Source: Candidatus Fukatsuia endosymbiont of Tuberolachnus salignus (GTDB lineage Bacteria; Pseudomonadota; Gammaproteobacteria; Enterobacterales; Enterobacteriaceae). Taken from it: a DNA stretch of 64,000 bases. Under the pieces are notes generated by a model. That model did not search any database. It worked only from the letters and a program-made list of their open reading frames with translations, and was not told the DNA's origin. The stretch covers positions 1,550,001 to 1,614,000 of the forward strand of contig NZ_OZ034983.1 in assembly GCF_964030845.1 (NCBI RefSeq), given 5' to 3'. This document shows, piece after piece, positions 25,581 to 34,428 of this stretch. The position numbers were made by a program, and so were the translations under genes. Position 1 is the stretch's first letter, and each line of letters starts with the position of its first letter.

Positions 25581-26855
25581 ATGACGAGTCGTAATCTGAT
25601 TCAACAATTGCAAGAGCGGGGGCTTGTGGCTCAGGTCACGGATGAAAAGGGATTAGTAGACAGATTGGCGCAGGGTTCCATTTCGTTGTATTGTGGTTTC
25701 GATCCTACCGCCGACAGTTTGCATTTGGGTCATCTCGTTCCTTTACTCTGTTTAAAACGCTTTCAGTTAGCGGGCCATAAACCGGTTGCACTGATAGGTG
25801 GCGCGACAGGACTGATAGGCGATCCCAGTTTTAAAGCGGGCGAGCGTCAGTTGAATGACAAGGAAACGGTTAACCAATGGGTAGAAAAAATTCGTGAGCA
25901 GGTTTCGCCGTTTCTCAATTTCGACTGTGGTGACAACAGTGCGATCACAGCCAATAATTTGGATTGGTTTGCTAATATGAAGGTACTGGATTTTCTACGT
26001 GATATAGGCAAACACTTTTCGGTTAATAAAATGATTAATAAAGAGGCGGTTGAAAGTCGTTTGCACCGTGATGACAGCGGTATTTCTTTTACCGAATTTT
26101 CTTATAATCTGTTACAGGGTTATGATTTCGCTTATTTGAACGACGCCCTAAAGGTAGAGTTGCAAATTGGTGGTTCTGATCAATGGGGCAATATTACTTC
26201 AGGTACAGATTTAACACGTCGTTTACATCAAAACCAGGTTTATGGCCTGACAGTGCCACTGATCACTAAAGCTGATGGCACTAAGTTTGGCAAAACAGAA
26301 AGTGGTGCCGTTTGGTTAAATGCCAAGAAAACCAGCCCGTATAAATTTTATCAATTTTGGATCAATACTGCTGACACTGATGTTTATCGTTTCCTGAAAT
26401 TTTTCACTTTTATGACATTGGAAGAAATCAGCGCGTTGGAAGATGAAGATAGAAACAGTGGCAAAGCACCGAAAGCACAACAGGTATTGGCGGAACAGGT
26501 CACTGGGCTAGTGCACCGTGAGAAAGGGCTAGCAGCGGCACAACGTATCACACATAGCCTTTTCTCTGGTAATTTATACGAAATGACTGAACAGGATTTT
26601 GCTCAATTAGCACAGGATGGTATGCCTGCTATTGAGTTGACCCATGATGCTGATTTGCAACAAGCGCTGGTTAACGCTAAGTTGGTGCCATCGCGAAGTC
26701 AAGCTCGTACCCTGATAAACTCGGGTGCAGTTACCCTGAATGGCGTAAAGCAGTTTGATGAGGCGTACTGCTTTACTGAAGCTGATCGCTTGTTTGGGCG
26801 CTATAGCTTGCTGCGTCGTGGAAAAAAACATTATCATTTGCTGATTTGGAAATAG
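25581..26855 (+). CDS. tyrS: Tyrosyl-tRNA synthetase
   Basis: TyrS charges tRNA-Tyr in the cytoplasm. The class I signatures are HLGHLVPLL (HIGH-type) and KFGKT (KMSKS-type). The C-terminal S4 RNA-binding domain includes PSRSQARTLINSGAV. Start 25581 (MTSRNLIQQL) gives 424 residues, the E. coli length, with GGAG six bases upstream; ATG 25569 is an in-frame alternative. It follows pdxH as usual, but the expected pdxY gene downstream is gone and replaced by a repeat A element. Confidence 0.97.
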   Translation: MTSRNLIQQLQERGLVAQVTDEKGLVDRLAQGSISLYCGFDPTADSLHLGHLVPLLCLKRFQLAGHKPVALIGGATGLIGDPSFKAGERQLNDKETVNQWVEKIREQVSPFLNFDCGDNSAITANNLDWFANMKVLDFLRDIGKHFSVNKMINKEAVESRLHRDDSGISFTEFSYNLLQGYDFAYLNDALKVELQIGGSDQWGNITSGTDLTRRLHQNQVYGLTVPLITKADGTKFGKTESGAVWLNAKKTSPYKFYQFWINTADTDVYRFLKFFTFMTLEEISALEDEDRNSGKAPKAQQVLAEQVTGLVHREKGLAAAQRITHSLFSGNLYEMTEQDFAQLAQDGMPAIELTHDADLQQALVNAKLVPSRSQARTLINSGAVTLNGVKQFDEAYCFTEADRLFGRYSLLRRGKKHYHLLIWK

Positions 26856-26899
26856 ATCGTCCACTGTCCATTTAACAAACCTATGCTGTAATAGAAGAA

Positions 26900-27046
26900 T
26901 AGACTTCTCGCAAAACCGTAGCGAGTGCTGCAGAGTCAAGGCGCCCGGAGCACAGCAACTGCAGTGTATAGCGAGTAGGATCGCGAGCACCACGTAATGC
27001 AGAATTTGCAGCACGGCAGCACGTAGTAGGTTTCACAAGAAGTCTA
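26900..27046. repeat. Complete copy of dispersed repeat A (MITE-like, 147 bp)
   Basis: The terminal inverted repeats are TAGACTTCTCGCAAAACC at 26900-26917 and GGTTTCACAAGAAGTCTA at 27029-27046 (15 of 18 positions pair). The interior is non-coding and matches the reverse complement of the copy at 35485-35633, for example TACGTGGTGCTCGC and CTGCAGTT. It occupies the spot where pdxY would be. Confidence 0.75.
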
Positions 27047-27123
27047 ATGTGAAGAGGGGCGCCCTGGCCTCTCACAACGGGCTGAAATTTAAGCGATGAA
27101 AATGGCGCCTGGGTTGTTGATCG

Positions 27124-27663
27124 TTATTGAACTACGCCATTGGCTATGACACCACAAGCAAAACGAGCACCACCGCCTCCCAATGCTTGAGGATGATCTG
27201 AATAATTATCACCATTGATATGGATCATCAATGAACGATTTTCAATTTCTTTTAAAGACTTAATACGTGGAGCTAAAACGGCGTAAGTTGCCATGCCATC
27301 GTCATTTACCGGCAATCCGGGTAAATCGCCAAGGTGTCCTTGATCATTATAAGGACCAAGATGACCGCCTGTTGTATTCAAATTAAGATGCCCTCCAGCT
27401 TGCAGTGCAACAATGGCTTTTCCCTCTTTTTCACCGGGTTGACAACTCGGATTTTGGTGAACATGGAACCCATGGATCCCTGGTGTTAAATTTTTAAGAT
27501 CAGGCGCGAAGATCACTCCGTATGACGTTTCTGCTAGTGTGATATCCCCAATATAGTTACCGTTTCCTGATGGCGTTGCCTCGTGCATCTTGACCGTTAG
27601 GTTGGATGCAGATGCAACGCCGGAAAAGAGCAGGGAAAATAAGATAACTTTTTTAAATTTCAT
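27124..27663 (-). CDS. sodC: Periplasmic Cu/Zn superoxide dismutase
   Basis: SodC converts superoxide to hydrogen peroxide and oxygen outside the cytoplasm and protects bacteria from host oxidative bursts. The start is put at ATG 27661-27663, giving 179 residues with a signal peptide (MKFKKVILFSLLFSGVASA). The metal ligands lie in GFHVHQ, the GGHLNL...GGHLGP...QGHLGD histidines and Asp, and SLMIHINGD. Disulfide cysteines are in PSCQPG and FACGVI. A longer in-frame start at 27774 lacks support and would remove the signal peptide from the N-terminus. All metal ligands are present, so it is likely active. Confidence 0.94.
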   Translation of the reverse strand: MKFKKVILFSLLFSGVASASNLTVKMHEATPSGNGNYIGDITLAETSYGVIFAPDLKNLTPGIHGFHVHQNPSCQPGEKEGKAIVALQAGGHLNLNTTGGHLGPYNDQGHLGDLPGLPVNDDGMATYAVLAPRIKSLKEIENRSLMIHINGDNYSDHPQALGGGGARFACGVIANGVVQ

Positions 27664-27886
27664 GTTAATAGTCCATTTTATACACGGGTATTGGTAGGTT
27701 TCTTGCGAAGCCTGCTGTGTGGCATTTGTCATCCTTATGTATCCATTACTGCACGCCGGGCATGTTGATTTCACTCGACAAGCCAGCGGTTTACAAGAGG
27801 TTGAATGGGTAAATAGCGGCTAGGAGTGTATAATATCTACCGTGTGTCGTCATCACTTCTTTACTAAATCCTTCTCAGGATAAAGA

Positions 27887-28657
27887 TTAACAGACAATCG
27901 ATGTCTGAACATCTTTGTCGGTATAATTGAAACATCCTTGAAAACAGCGTCCAGCATGGAATTCTGGCGATAAATCACGTAAAAGTTGTAATTCAAAACA
28001 GCCTGTTGACAATGAGCAATTGAGCAAACATGCATCCAGAAAATCGAAGTAACAACCCACTTGTGGATAAAGAGCCTTAAATAAACTTTCTTTGGCTGAG
28101 AAAACCAGTGTTAGCAACTGATTAAATGGCCAAGGCATCGTTTGTAATTGAAAATATTCTTTCTTTCCTAGGATATTAGGCCATATTTCGGCGACTTTTG
28201 TGACTGGCAACCAACTTTCTATATCCAGGCCGATACCACTACTGGTTTTAGCAGAAAGGGTATCAGCAGAGACAGTATGAGCCGGAGAAATGAGTAATGC
28301 GGCACAGAGAGCTGTATCGTCATTGTGGCTGATAGAACCAATAATATTGACCGGCCATTGCGGTGCCCGATCGGCACCATTTTCCAGCCGAAAATTTTTC
28401 ACTCCCAGTACATTTAGCACTTGCTGAGCGACAAAGCGTCCTGCTAAAAATTCTGCGCGGCGTTTTAGTACTGCTTTGTGCAAATTGTGTGGAAAAGAAA
28501 TATGATAAGTATCAAAGAGAGCATCCTGATAGCTATCAATATCAAAATGACACCTTGCTTGCAATCCCGAATAAAGATATTGCTTATTCATGCCAGCAGT
28601 AGCAATGGCAGAAAAGGTGAAATTGCGGATAAAAGGTAACTTGATCGATAAATTCAT
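27887..28657 (-). CDS. EntD-like 4'-phosphopantetheinyl transferase
   Basis: This enzyme attaches the 4'-phosphopantetheine arm of coenzyme A to a serine of carrier proteins. The 256-residue product has the Sfp/EntD-type signatures KRRAEFLAGRFVA, GSISHNDD, GIGLDIE (magnesium-binding Asp and Glu) and FSAKESLFKAL. The start at 28657 (MNLSIK) is preferred because CAGGAAAA lies upstream; the frame also opens at 28684. No siderophore, polyketide or nonribosomal peptide gene is in the window, so its carrier-protein partner is elsewhere or lost. EntD, AcpT and related names are all possible. Confidence 0.85.
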   Translation of the reverse strand: MNLSIKLPFIRNFTFSAIATAGMNKQYLYSGLQARCHFDIDSYQDALFDTYHISFPHNLHKAVLKRRAEFLAGRFVAQQVLNVLGVKNFRLENGADRAPQWPVNIIGSISHNDDTALCAALLISPAHTVSADTLSAKTSSGIGLDIESWLPVTKVAEIWPNILGKKEYFQLQTMPWPFNQLLTLVFSAKESLFKALYPQVGCYFDFLDACLLNCSLSTGCFELQLLRDLSPEFHAGRCFQGCFNYTDKDVQTSIVC

Positions 28658-28911
28658 AAAAATTTTCCTGATTAGCGATTTCATTATGTGGTTAATTTTA
28701 CAGTAAAAAATATCTTATTATCCTGTATGAGATCGATGAATTAAAGTTAATATACTAATAAAAAATCGTTTAATCCTTTTTCTCGATTACTTGTTATATT
28801 ACTTACCATTGACCTTCATTTTTAGCGGAGGTCAGAAAATAAAAAATATGCGCGTCAACGTTGTTTATTGTAAGTTCGCGCCGTTATTAAACGGAAAAAG
28901 GGAATTAGCGG
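28658..28911. other. Intergenic region between PPTase and alginate-lyase-like gene
   Basis: The two genes are divergent here, so their promoters should lie in this AT-rich stretch of about 250 bases. Short frames are present but nothing recognisable is encoded. Confidence 0.4.
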
Positions 28912-30108
28912 ATGTTAGCCAGGGTAATACGTTGTTTTTTTATTATATTGATATCGATAGCTATATTGTTAACCACTTTGGTCGGTAAATTAGCCGCACA
29001 ATCATTTTTTAAACATCCTGGTATTTTGGTCAGTATCGAGCAATTAGATTACGTAAAACAGAGAATTACTGCCGGCGAGGAGCCCTGGTCATCAGTTTTT
29101 GACGTGGTAAAGCAAGACTCTTTAGCAAAGTTAGATTATCAACCTGATCCTTGGTTTGCTGTGAACTGTGGTAGTTATTCCAGGCCTAATTGGGGTTGTT
29201 CAGATGAGATTAAAGATGCGCGTGCGGCGTATACGCAAGCGCTGCTTTGGTATTACAGTGGGGATAAAGTTTATGCGGAAAATGCTATTAACATTATCAA
29301 TGCCTGGTCATACAATTTCACTGGTGGGCACAGTGGAGCAAATGAAGTTTTACAGGCCTCTTGGGCAGGGGCATTATGGCCACGGGCGGCAGAAATAATT
29401 CGCCATACTTACGATGGCTGGAAAAATAAAGATGTGCAGCAATTCGAAAATATGTTAAGGATGCAGTATTTGCCTTCTGTGACAAAATCCATTGTTTGCT
29501 ATCATGGGAACTGGCTGGCAGCCTCCATCGAGGCGAGGGCCAATATCGCTATTTTTCTCGAAGATATAAAACTTTACCGTAAAGCAATAAGAATGTGGCG
29601 TGAAAGTGTGCCTGCTTATATTTATCTTGAATCGGATGGCATATTACCAAGGCAACTACCAGGCTGTTGGCGTAATAAACAAAAATTAATTGCCTACTGG
29701 CAAGGGCAAAGAACCTTTGTCAATGGCTTGACTCAGGAAACCTGTCGAGATCTTGAACATATGGCGTATGCTTTGGCGGGTTTTATTAATGTTGCAGAAA
29801 CTGCTTACATTCAGGGATTAGATCTTTATGGTGAACAGGAAGAACGTTTTACATCGGTGATGGAATTTCATACTAAATATAAAAATAAGGGTTCTATTCC
29901 TCATTACATCTGTAATGGAGAATTTAAGTTGGATATGAAGGGAACCTTAGAGATCGCTTATAATCATTACGCGGTACGACGATCGAATAGGAAAGACTTG
30001 CCTCATACTTGGCAGTGGTTGAGCGAAAGATGGCCTGCTAAAGGGCATTTTCATTATGTTTGGGAAATTTTGACACACGGTAATATTGGCAACGCGGGTA
30101 TTGATTAA
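28912..30108 (+). CDS. Secreted alginate-lyase-family protein
   Basis: A 398-residue protein with an N-terminal hydrophobic export signal (residues about 5-28, ending near KLAAQ). It then follows the alginate-lyase (alpha/alpha toroid, PF05426-type) pattern. HPGILVSIEQLDYVKQRI is the usual opening, AYTQALLWYYSGDKVYAENAINIINAW is a conserved helical repeat, and CYHGNW matches the catalytic-region Asn/His-x-x-W signature. The substrate may be alginate-like or another uronate polymer, and activity is unproven. ATG 28912 has only a weak ribosome site. No polysaccharide-use operon is beside it. Confidence 0.75.
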   Translation: MLARVIRCFFIILISIAILLTTLVGKLAAQSFFKHPGILVSIEQLDYVKQRITAGEEPWSSVFDVVKQDSLAKLDYQPDPWFAVNCGSYSRPNWGCSDEIKDARAAYTQALLWYYSGDKVYAENAINIINAWSYNFTGGHSGANEVLQASWAGALWPRAAEIIRHTYDGWKNKDVQQFENMLRMQYLPSVTKSIVCYHGNWLAASIEARANIAIFLEDIKLYRKAIRMWRESVPAYIYLESDGILPRQLPGCWRNKQKLIAYWQGQRTFVNGLTQETCRDLEHMAYALAGFINVAETAYIQGLDLYGEQEERFTSVMEFHTKYKNKGSIPHYICNGEFKLDMKGTLEIAYNHYAVRRSNRKDLPHTWQWLSERWPAKGHFHYVWEILTHGNIGNAGID

Positions 30109-30291
30109 TTAGGAATGGATAAAAAAACATTATTTTTTATTAAGTAATAGGTACTTGCTATTATCCAGGTATTCACCTTATGTAATACAGAAATAAAAGA
30201 GTAATAATTGAAGTATGAGATCTCATTTAAAATAAATTATAAAAATTTTTTATCATAATAAAAATTTGTATTTTTTTGATGAGGGGAAATT

Positions 30292-31083
30292 ATGCTTAAT
30301 AATATTTCAAAGACTCTAATAAATGCAGCAAAAATGGTAACTGCACACGGAGGAACAGAACTATCAAATGTGGCTGTTTCATTAAAAAATATAACAAACT
30401 TTAATATTATACCCGTTAGACTAATGATGGCAACTTCACCTAAATACTCAGCACTATTTTCTCCGCACACATTAAGAAAACAGGACCCTAATCTATGCTA
30501 CAGTAACTCTCTAAAAATAATAAATAAAAGTGTGACAAAAAAACCCATGAACTTACTGAGTAAAGTTAGAAAATATATGTTAGGGAATATTGATTATATT
30601 GAATTACTCTCAAGTAGTAATGAAAAAATCATTCAAACGATAGGAGAAAAAATAAAGGGATCAGGAATGGTTGCTCTACGAGGGCATGGGATCGCCAGAA
30701 CTGACTCTGCTTATACTACACATCATGTTGTTGTTATCACGGATATTTTTATTTGTCATGGTCGAAAAATTGCCTTAATGATTGATACCGATGATACAGT
30801 AGAAAATAAATCTTGTGATAATGAAGAGAGTATCCGTCTCGTTGATTTAGAAAATATGATCACTGTTGCTCGTGCAGGAGCAATGAAATTTCTATCTGAT
30901 AACCATATGAATAATACTGAAGGATTGTTGTCTATCTCATTTATTCATCCACATCTTGTCGCCGAAGAATACAGACTCGATCCTGTTAGCAAAGGATGTA
31001 TTACGGATTATTTAGAAGAAAGTTGGAAAACCGGTAGTGTTTGTGTTGAATATGCGAATATTGGAGGCACTTTAAATACTTAA
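30292..31083 (+). CDS. Putative papain-like cysteine protease effector
   Basis: A 263-residue protein of no family I can name. GAGGGGAAATT lies directly before ATG 30292. There is no signal peptide or membrane segment. The first 60 residues are polar and threonine/asparagine-rich, as in many type III substrates. A possible Cys-His-Asp triad is Cys69 in DPNLCYSNSL, His144 or His145 in TTHHVVVIT, and Asp165 in ALMIDTDD, the order seen in papain-like proteases. The coding sequence is more AT-rich than the housekeeping genes, suggesting acquisition. It is a candidate effector, not a firm call. Confidence 0.45.
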   Translation: MLNNISKTLINAAKMVTAHGGTELSNVAVSLKNITNFNIIPVRLMMATSPKYSALFSPHTLRKQDPNLCYSNSLKIINKSVTKKPMNLLSKVRKYMLGNIDYIELLSSSNEKIIQTIGEKIKGSGMVALRGHGIARTDSAYTTHHVVVITDIFICHGRKIALMIDTDDTVENKSCDNEESIRLVDLENMITVARAGAMKFLSDNHMNNTEGLLSISFIHPHLVAEEYRLDPVSKGCITDYLEESWKTGSVCVEYANIGGTLNT

Positions 31084-31280
31084 TAAGAGTAAAAGAGGTG
31101 AGTTTTGAAAAAATGCTCACTTCGCTTCTGCCTATCTCCCAAGTGAACCAGTATACAGTTTTATTTATTAAATATTATATAATTTTATAACGAAACATTT
31201 TGTTACGGTGTCACTACTATTATCACCAAAGAAAATCCCATATACTGATAGAATTCATAGCCACTGATATGGACCTTTGT

Positions 31281-31829
31281 ATGACTGGGGAAGGGCACTT
31301 GATTTTTTCTGTCGCCTGTGTTGTTTTTGCCCAAAAAGCCGGATTAACACCAGAACTTGCACAAGGCGATTGGTGGCATATAATCCCAGCAGCATTGCTG
31401 GCGTCTCTGTTACCTGATATAGATCATCCAAGTTCCATTCTTGGTCAGCGATTAAGATGGATTTCGTTGCCTATGGCCAGGCTTTTTGGTCATCGTGGTT
31501 TTACCCACAGCTTGCTGGCAATTATTGGTGGTATGGTCTTGTTTCGTTCGGATATTTCTGCTCATTGGTTTTTTCCACCAGATGTATTGCATGCTATGAT
31601 TATCGGCTATTTCAGCCATCTGTTAGCAGATATGCTGACACCGGCTGGTGTCCCTCTACTTTGGCCTTGTCGCTGGCGTTTTTGTATTCCATTACTCAAT
31701 ACTAGCAAGAATAATCAGTCAGAACGTGTATTCTGTATATTGTTGCTGGGTTGCGCACTTTTTTGGCAATCTGATACCGTTACCTTGTTATTATCTTACA
31801 TTGAGCAGCTAAGAAATTTTAGCTTCTAA
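31281..31829 (+). CDS. ydjM: Inner-membrane metal-dependent hydrolase YdjM
   Basis: YdjM is a member of the membrane-bound metal-dependent hydrolase family (PF04307) and is LexA-regulated in E. coli. The 182-residue product has LLPDIDHPSS, GHRGFTHSLLA and LADMLTPAGVPLLWP, which carry the His/Asp metal-binding residues, between hydrophobic helices. The start at 31281 (MTGEGHLIF) matches E. coli; the frame extends to 31200 without similarity. The C-terminal tail is shorter than in E. coli. It lies 59 bases before tcyP. Confidence 0.9.
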   Translation: MTGEGHLIFSVACVVFAQKAGLTPELAQGDWWHIIPAALLASLLPDIDHPSSILGQRLRWISLPMARLFGHRGFTHSLLAIIGGMVLFRSDISAHWFFPPDVLHAMIIGYFSHLLADMLTPAGVPLLWPCRWRFCIPLLNTSKNNQSERVFCILLLGCALFWQSDTVTLLLSYIEQLRNFSF

Positions 31830-31888
31830 TTGCATCACAGAGTGCGACAATCCGACCGTCGTATCACATAAATTTTGGAGGTCTGGGG

Positions 31889-33325
31889 ATGAATCCACCA
31901 CTTGTGGTTAACGTGCTGGTATTTATTGCATTGTTATTGTTGTTGGCACAAACTCCGCGTAAGCAATTGTGGCATAAGCTTTTTCGACGCAAAACGTCTT
32001 ATTACCGCCCCTGGAGTTTGGCCAAGAAAGTTTTAATTGGGCTTATTATAGGAACTTTCTTTGGTTTGGCACTCCAGCTTGTTTATGGTGCTGATAACCC
32101 GATATTAAAAGAATCAATGAGTTGGTTTAATATTGTTGGTAGTGGGTATGTTCAATTATTACAAATGATTGTAATGCCATTGGTTTTTGTCTCTATTTTA
32201 AATGCCATCGCTAAATTACAGGATGCTTCTTCTCTCGGTAAAATTAGCCTATTCACGATTACTACCCTGTTATTCACCACTCTGATTGCTGCTCTGGTCG
32301 GTGTGCTAGTGACCAATTTATTTGCTTTGACTGCTGCAGGTTTGGTACCAGGCACAGAAGAAACAGCGCAACTTAGTGTGATTACTCATCATTACATGAA
32401 TAGGGTCGCTGATTTGACTGCTCCTCAGCTAATTCTTTCGTTTATCCCGAAAAATCCCTTTGCAGATCTGACGGCTTCTAGCCCCACTTCAGTGATTAGT
32501 CTTGTTATTTTTGCCACTTTTTTAGGGATTGCTGCTCTGGAACTACTGAAAAGTGATCGAGAAAAAGGCCAACGTGTATTAGTGGCGATTGATACTCTGC
32601 AAGTTTGGGTGATGAAATTGGTTCGATTGGTCATGAGATTGACACCTTATGGTGTTTTGGCATTGATGACAAAGATAGTTTCAGGTTCAAATATTCATGA
32701 CATTATTAAATTAGGGGGCTTTGTTGTTGCTTCTTATGTGGGGCTAGGTATCATGTTTATCGTTCATGCCCTGCTATTATCTCTGAGCGGTGTCAATCCT
32801 TTTAGATTCTTTAGGAAAGTGTGGCCGGTATTGACTTTTGCTTTTACCAGCCGTTCCAGTGCCGCCAGTATCCCATTAAGTGTGGAGGTGCAAACCCGTC
32901 GCTTGGGTATATCTCAATCCATTGCCAGTTTTGCTGCTTCTTTTGGTGCCAGTATTGGGCAAAATGGTTGCGCGGGGCTGTATCCGGCGATGTTAGCGGT
33001 GATGGTGGCACCTACTGTCGGTATTAACCCTTTAGACCCAACTTGGATCCTAACGCTGCTTGCGGTGGTGACTATCAGTTCTGTCGGGGTCGCTGGGGTA
33101 GGGGGAGGAGCTACCTTTGCCGCGTTGATTGTGCTGCCGGCTCTCGGTTTGCCTGTCACATTGGTTGCGTTACTGATTTCTATCGAGCCACTAATCGATA
33201 TGGGGCGCACTGCATTGAATGTCAATGGCTCTATGATCGCCGGAACCATAACCAGTCAATTGATGAAACAAACTGATAAATCCATCATGGATAGCGAAGA
33301 CGATGTGACATTATCTTCGCATTAA
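31889..33325 (+). CDS. tcyP: L-cystine symporter TcyP (YdjN)
   Basis: TcyP takes up L-cystine by sodium or proton symport in the inner membrane (dicarboxylate/amino acid:cation symporter family). The 478-residue protein closely follows E. coli YdjN, including LLQMIVMPLVF, FTSRSSAASIPL (serine-rich re-entrant loop), GQNGCAGLYPAM and EPLIDMGRTALNV. ATG 31889 is preceded by GGAGG. Compared with E. coli it has about 15 extra residues, rich in Arg/Lys, in the first cytoplasmic loop (near residues 30-42). Confidence 0.94.
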   Translation: MNPPLVVNVLVFIALLLLLAQTPRKQLWHKLFRRKTSYYRPWSLAKKVLIGLIIGTFFGLALQLVYGADNPILKESMSWFNIVGSGYVQLLQMIVMPLVFVSILNAIAKLQDASSLGKISLFTITTLLFTTLIAALVGVLVTNLFALTAAGLVPGTEETAQLSVITHHYMNRVADLTAPQLILSFIPKNPFADLTASSPTSVISLVIFATFLGIAALELLKSDREKGQRVLVAIDTLQVWVMKLVRLVMRLTPYGVLALMTKIVSGSNIHDIIKLGGFVVASYVGLGIMFIVHALLLSLSGVNPFRFFRKVWPVLTFAFTSRSSAASIPLSVEVQTRRLGISQSIASFAASFGASIGQNGCAGLYPAMLAVMVAPTVGINPLDPTWILTLLAVVTISSVGVAGVGGGATFAALIVLPALGLPVTLVALLISIEPLIDMGRTALNVNGSMIAGTITSQLMKQTDKSIMDSEDDVTLSSH

Positions 33326-33376
33326 CCCTTCTCAGCACTCCGCGCTTTTAGCGCACGTAACCCTGAGAGAGAAGGG
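33326..33376. terminator. Imperfect stem-loop after tcyP
   Basis: ACCCTTCTCAG and CTGAGAGAGAAGGGT pair with a small bulge around a GC-rich loop. It directly follows the tcyP stop and faces the end of amiD. The T-tract is weak. Confidence 0.5.
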
Positions 33377-33471
33377 TCCACTGTCTTTTAATGGTCTTCC
33401 TGCTAGCTCGACATTTTTTCTCGTTTTTTTATTCGGCAGCCAGAATTACAGACTGCCTTTTGCATCAGCTA

Positions 33472-34293
33472 TTAAGATCGATATTGGGTCACCAGTGCTT
33501 TTGCAATGGCTTCTGTTTCTATGTCTGGTATCCCAGAAAAATTGGTTGGTCTAAAGTGCATCTGGAACGCACTGATAACTCTTTTTGTTTCGGTATCCAA
33601 TTTGCCAGTTTGTGGGATGGTATAGCCATATTGAGCCAATATTTTCTGTATGCTACTGACCGAGGTTATAGCGTATTTATTTCTGTTACCGATATATTGT
33701 GTGACTAGCGAATCATCCGGCCAAGCACCTATACCCTTTTTAGCCAAGCGGTGCCATGGAAAAAATGGACCCGGATCAAATTTTCTTTGTGGGGCGATAT
33801 CACTATGACCGACAATATCCGTTGGTGCGATTTTATAACGCTTAACAATATCTTTGGCTAAATATTCGATAAGTTCAATTTGCTGTTCATTAAATGGATA
33901 CCATTTTTTACCAAAAAAACTTTTTGTAAAGCCTAAATTAACGATTTCAACACCGATAGAAGTGTCATTCAAATTATTACGGCCTTGCCAATGACTCACG
34001 CCTGCATGCCAAGCTCTTTCATGTTCAGCGACAAGTTGTAATACCACAGGTTTACCCTGCTTTTTTTGCGGATGGCTAAGCACAAGGTAATGAGCACTGA
34101 CCTGTCCTTGTGTCAGTATTTTTTTTGAAGCGGTATCATCAACAGCGGTGTAGTGTAAAACCAGGAAACGCACGCGATCATTTTGTGCGACGGCGGACGT
34201 ATTGGTATCGACTTTGTATTCGCCGCGATCAATTAGCCGATGGCTGCATCCGGTGATAAGTAATGCGAGAACAATTACTGCTAATTTACTCAT
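33472..34293 (-). CDS. amiD: N-acetylmuramoyl-L-alanine amidase AmiD
   Basis: AmiD is an outer-membrane lipoprotein, a zinc amidase that cuts the bond between MurNAc and L-Ala in peptidoglycan fragments. The 273-residue product has lipobox ITGC (Cys16). The amidase_2 zinc ligands are His47 in LHYTAVD, His163 in VGHSDI and Asp173 in KFDPG, with Glu116 in GVEIVN as the catalytic acid region. A C-terminal peptidoglycan-binding domain ends the protein. A truncated homologue lies at 20194-20820. Confidence 0.93.
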   Translation of the reverse strand: MSKLAVIVLALLITGCSHRLIDRGEYKVDTNTSAVAQNDRVRFLVLHYTAVDDTASKKILTQGQVSAHYLVLSHPQKKQGKPVVLQLVAEHERAWHAGVSHWQGRNNLNDTSIGVEIVNLGFTKSFFGKKWYPFNEQQIELIEYLAKDIVKRYKIAPTDIVGHSDIAPQRKFDPGPFFPWHRLAKKGIGAWPDDSLVTQYIGNRNKYAITSVSSIQKILAQYGYTIPQTGKLDTETKRVISAFQMHFRPTNFSGIPDIETEAIAKALVTQYRS

Positions 34294-34318
34294 TATGTTA
34301 CTTCCCCATTAACCGCTA

Positions 34319-34393
34319 TTAGAACCTGTTCCAAATCTCTTCTCCAGCTGCCTTGACTTCACGTAATGAACTACGGTTTTACTAGAAATCTAT
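34319..34393. repeat. Composite of repeat B end and repeat A end upstream of amiD
   Basis: TTAGAACCTGTTCCAAATCTC at 34320 matches the end of repeat B. CCTTGACTTCACGTAATGAACTAC and GGTTTTACTAGAAATCTATT that follow match the right end of repeat A. Confidence 0.55.
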
Positions 34394-34428
34394 TCAACGA
34401 AACCTTGATAACGAGTACGAGTAGCAAG

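Noticed and set aside
27853..28035. 60-codon minus-strand frame at the end of the PPTase gene
   Set aside because: It overlaps the PPTase coding sequence in another frame and lacks support.
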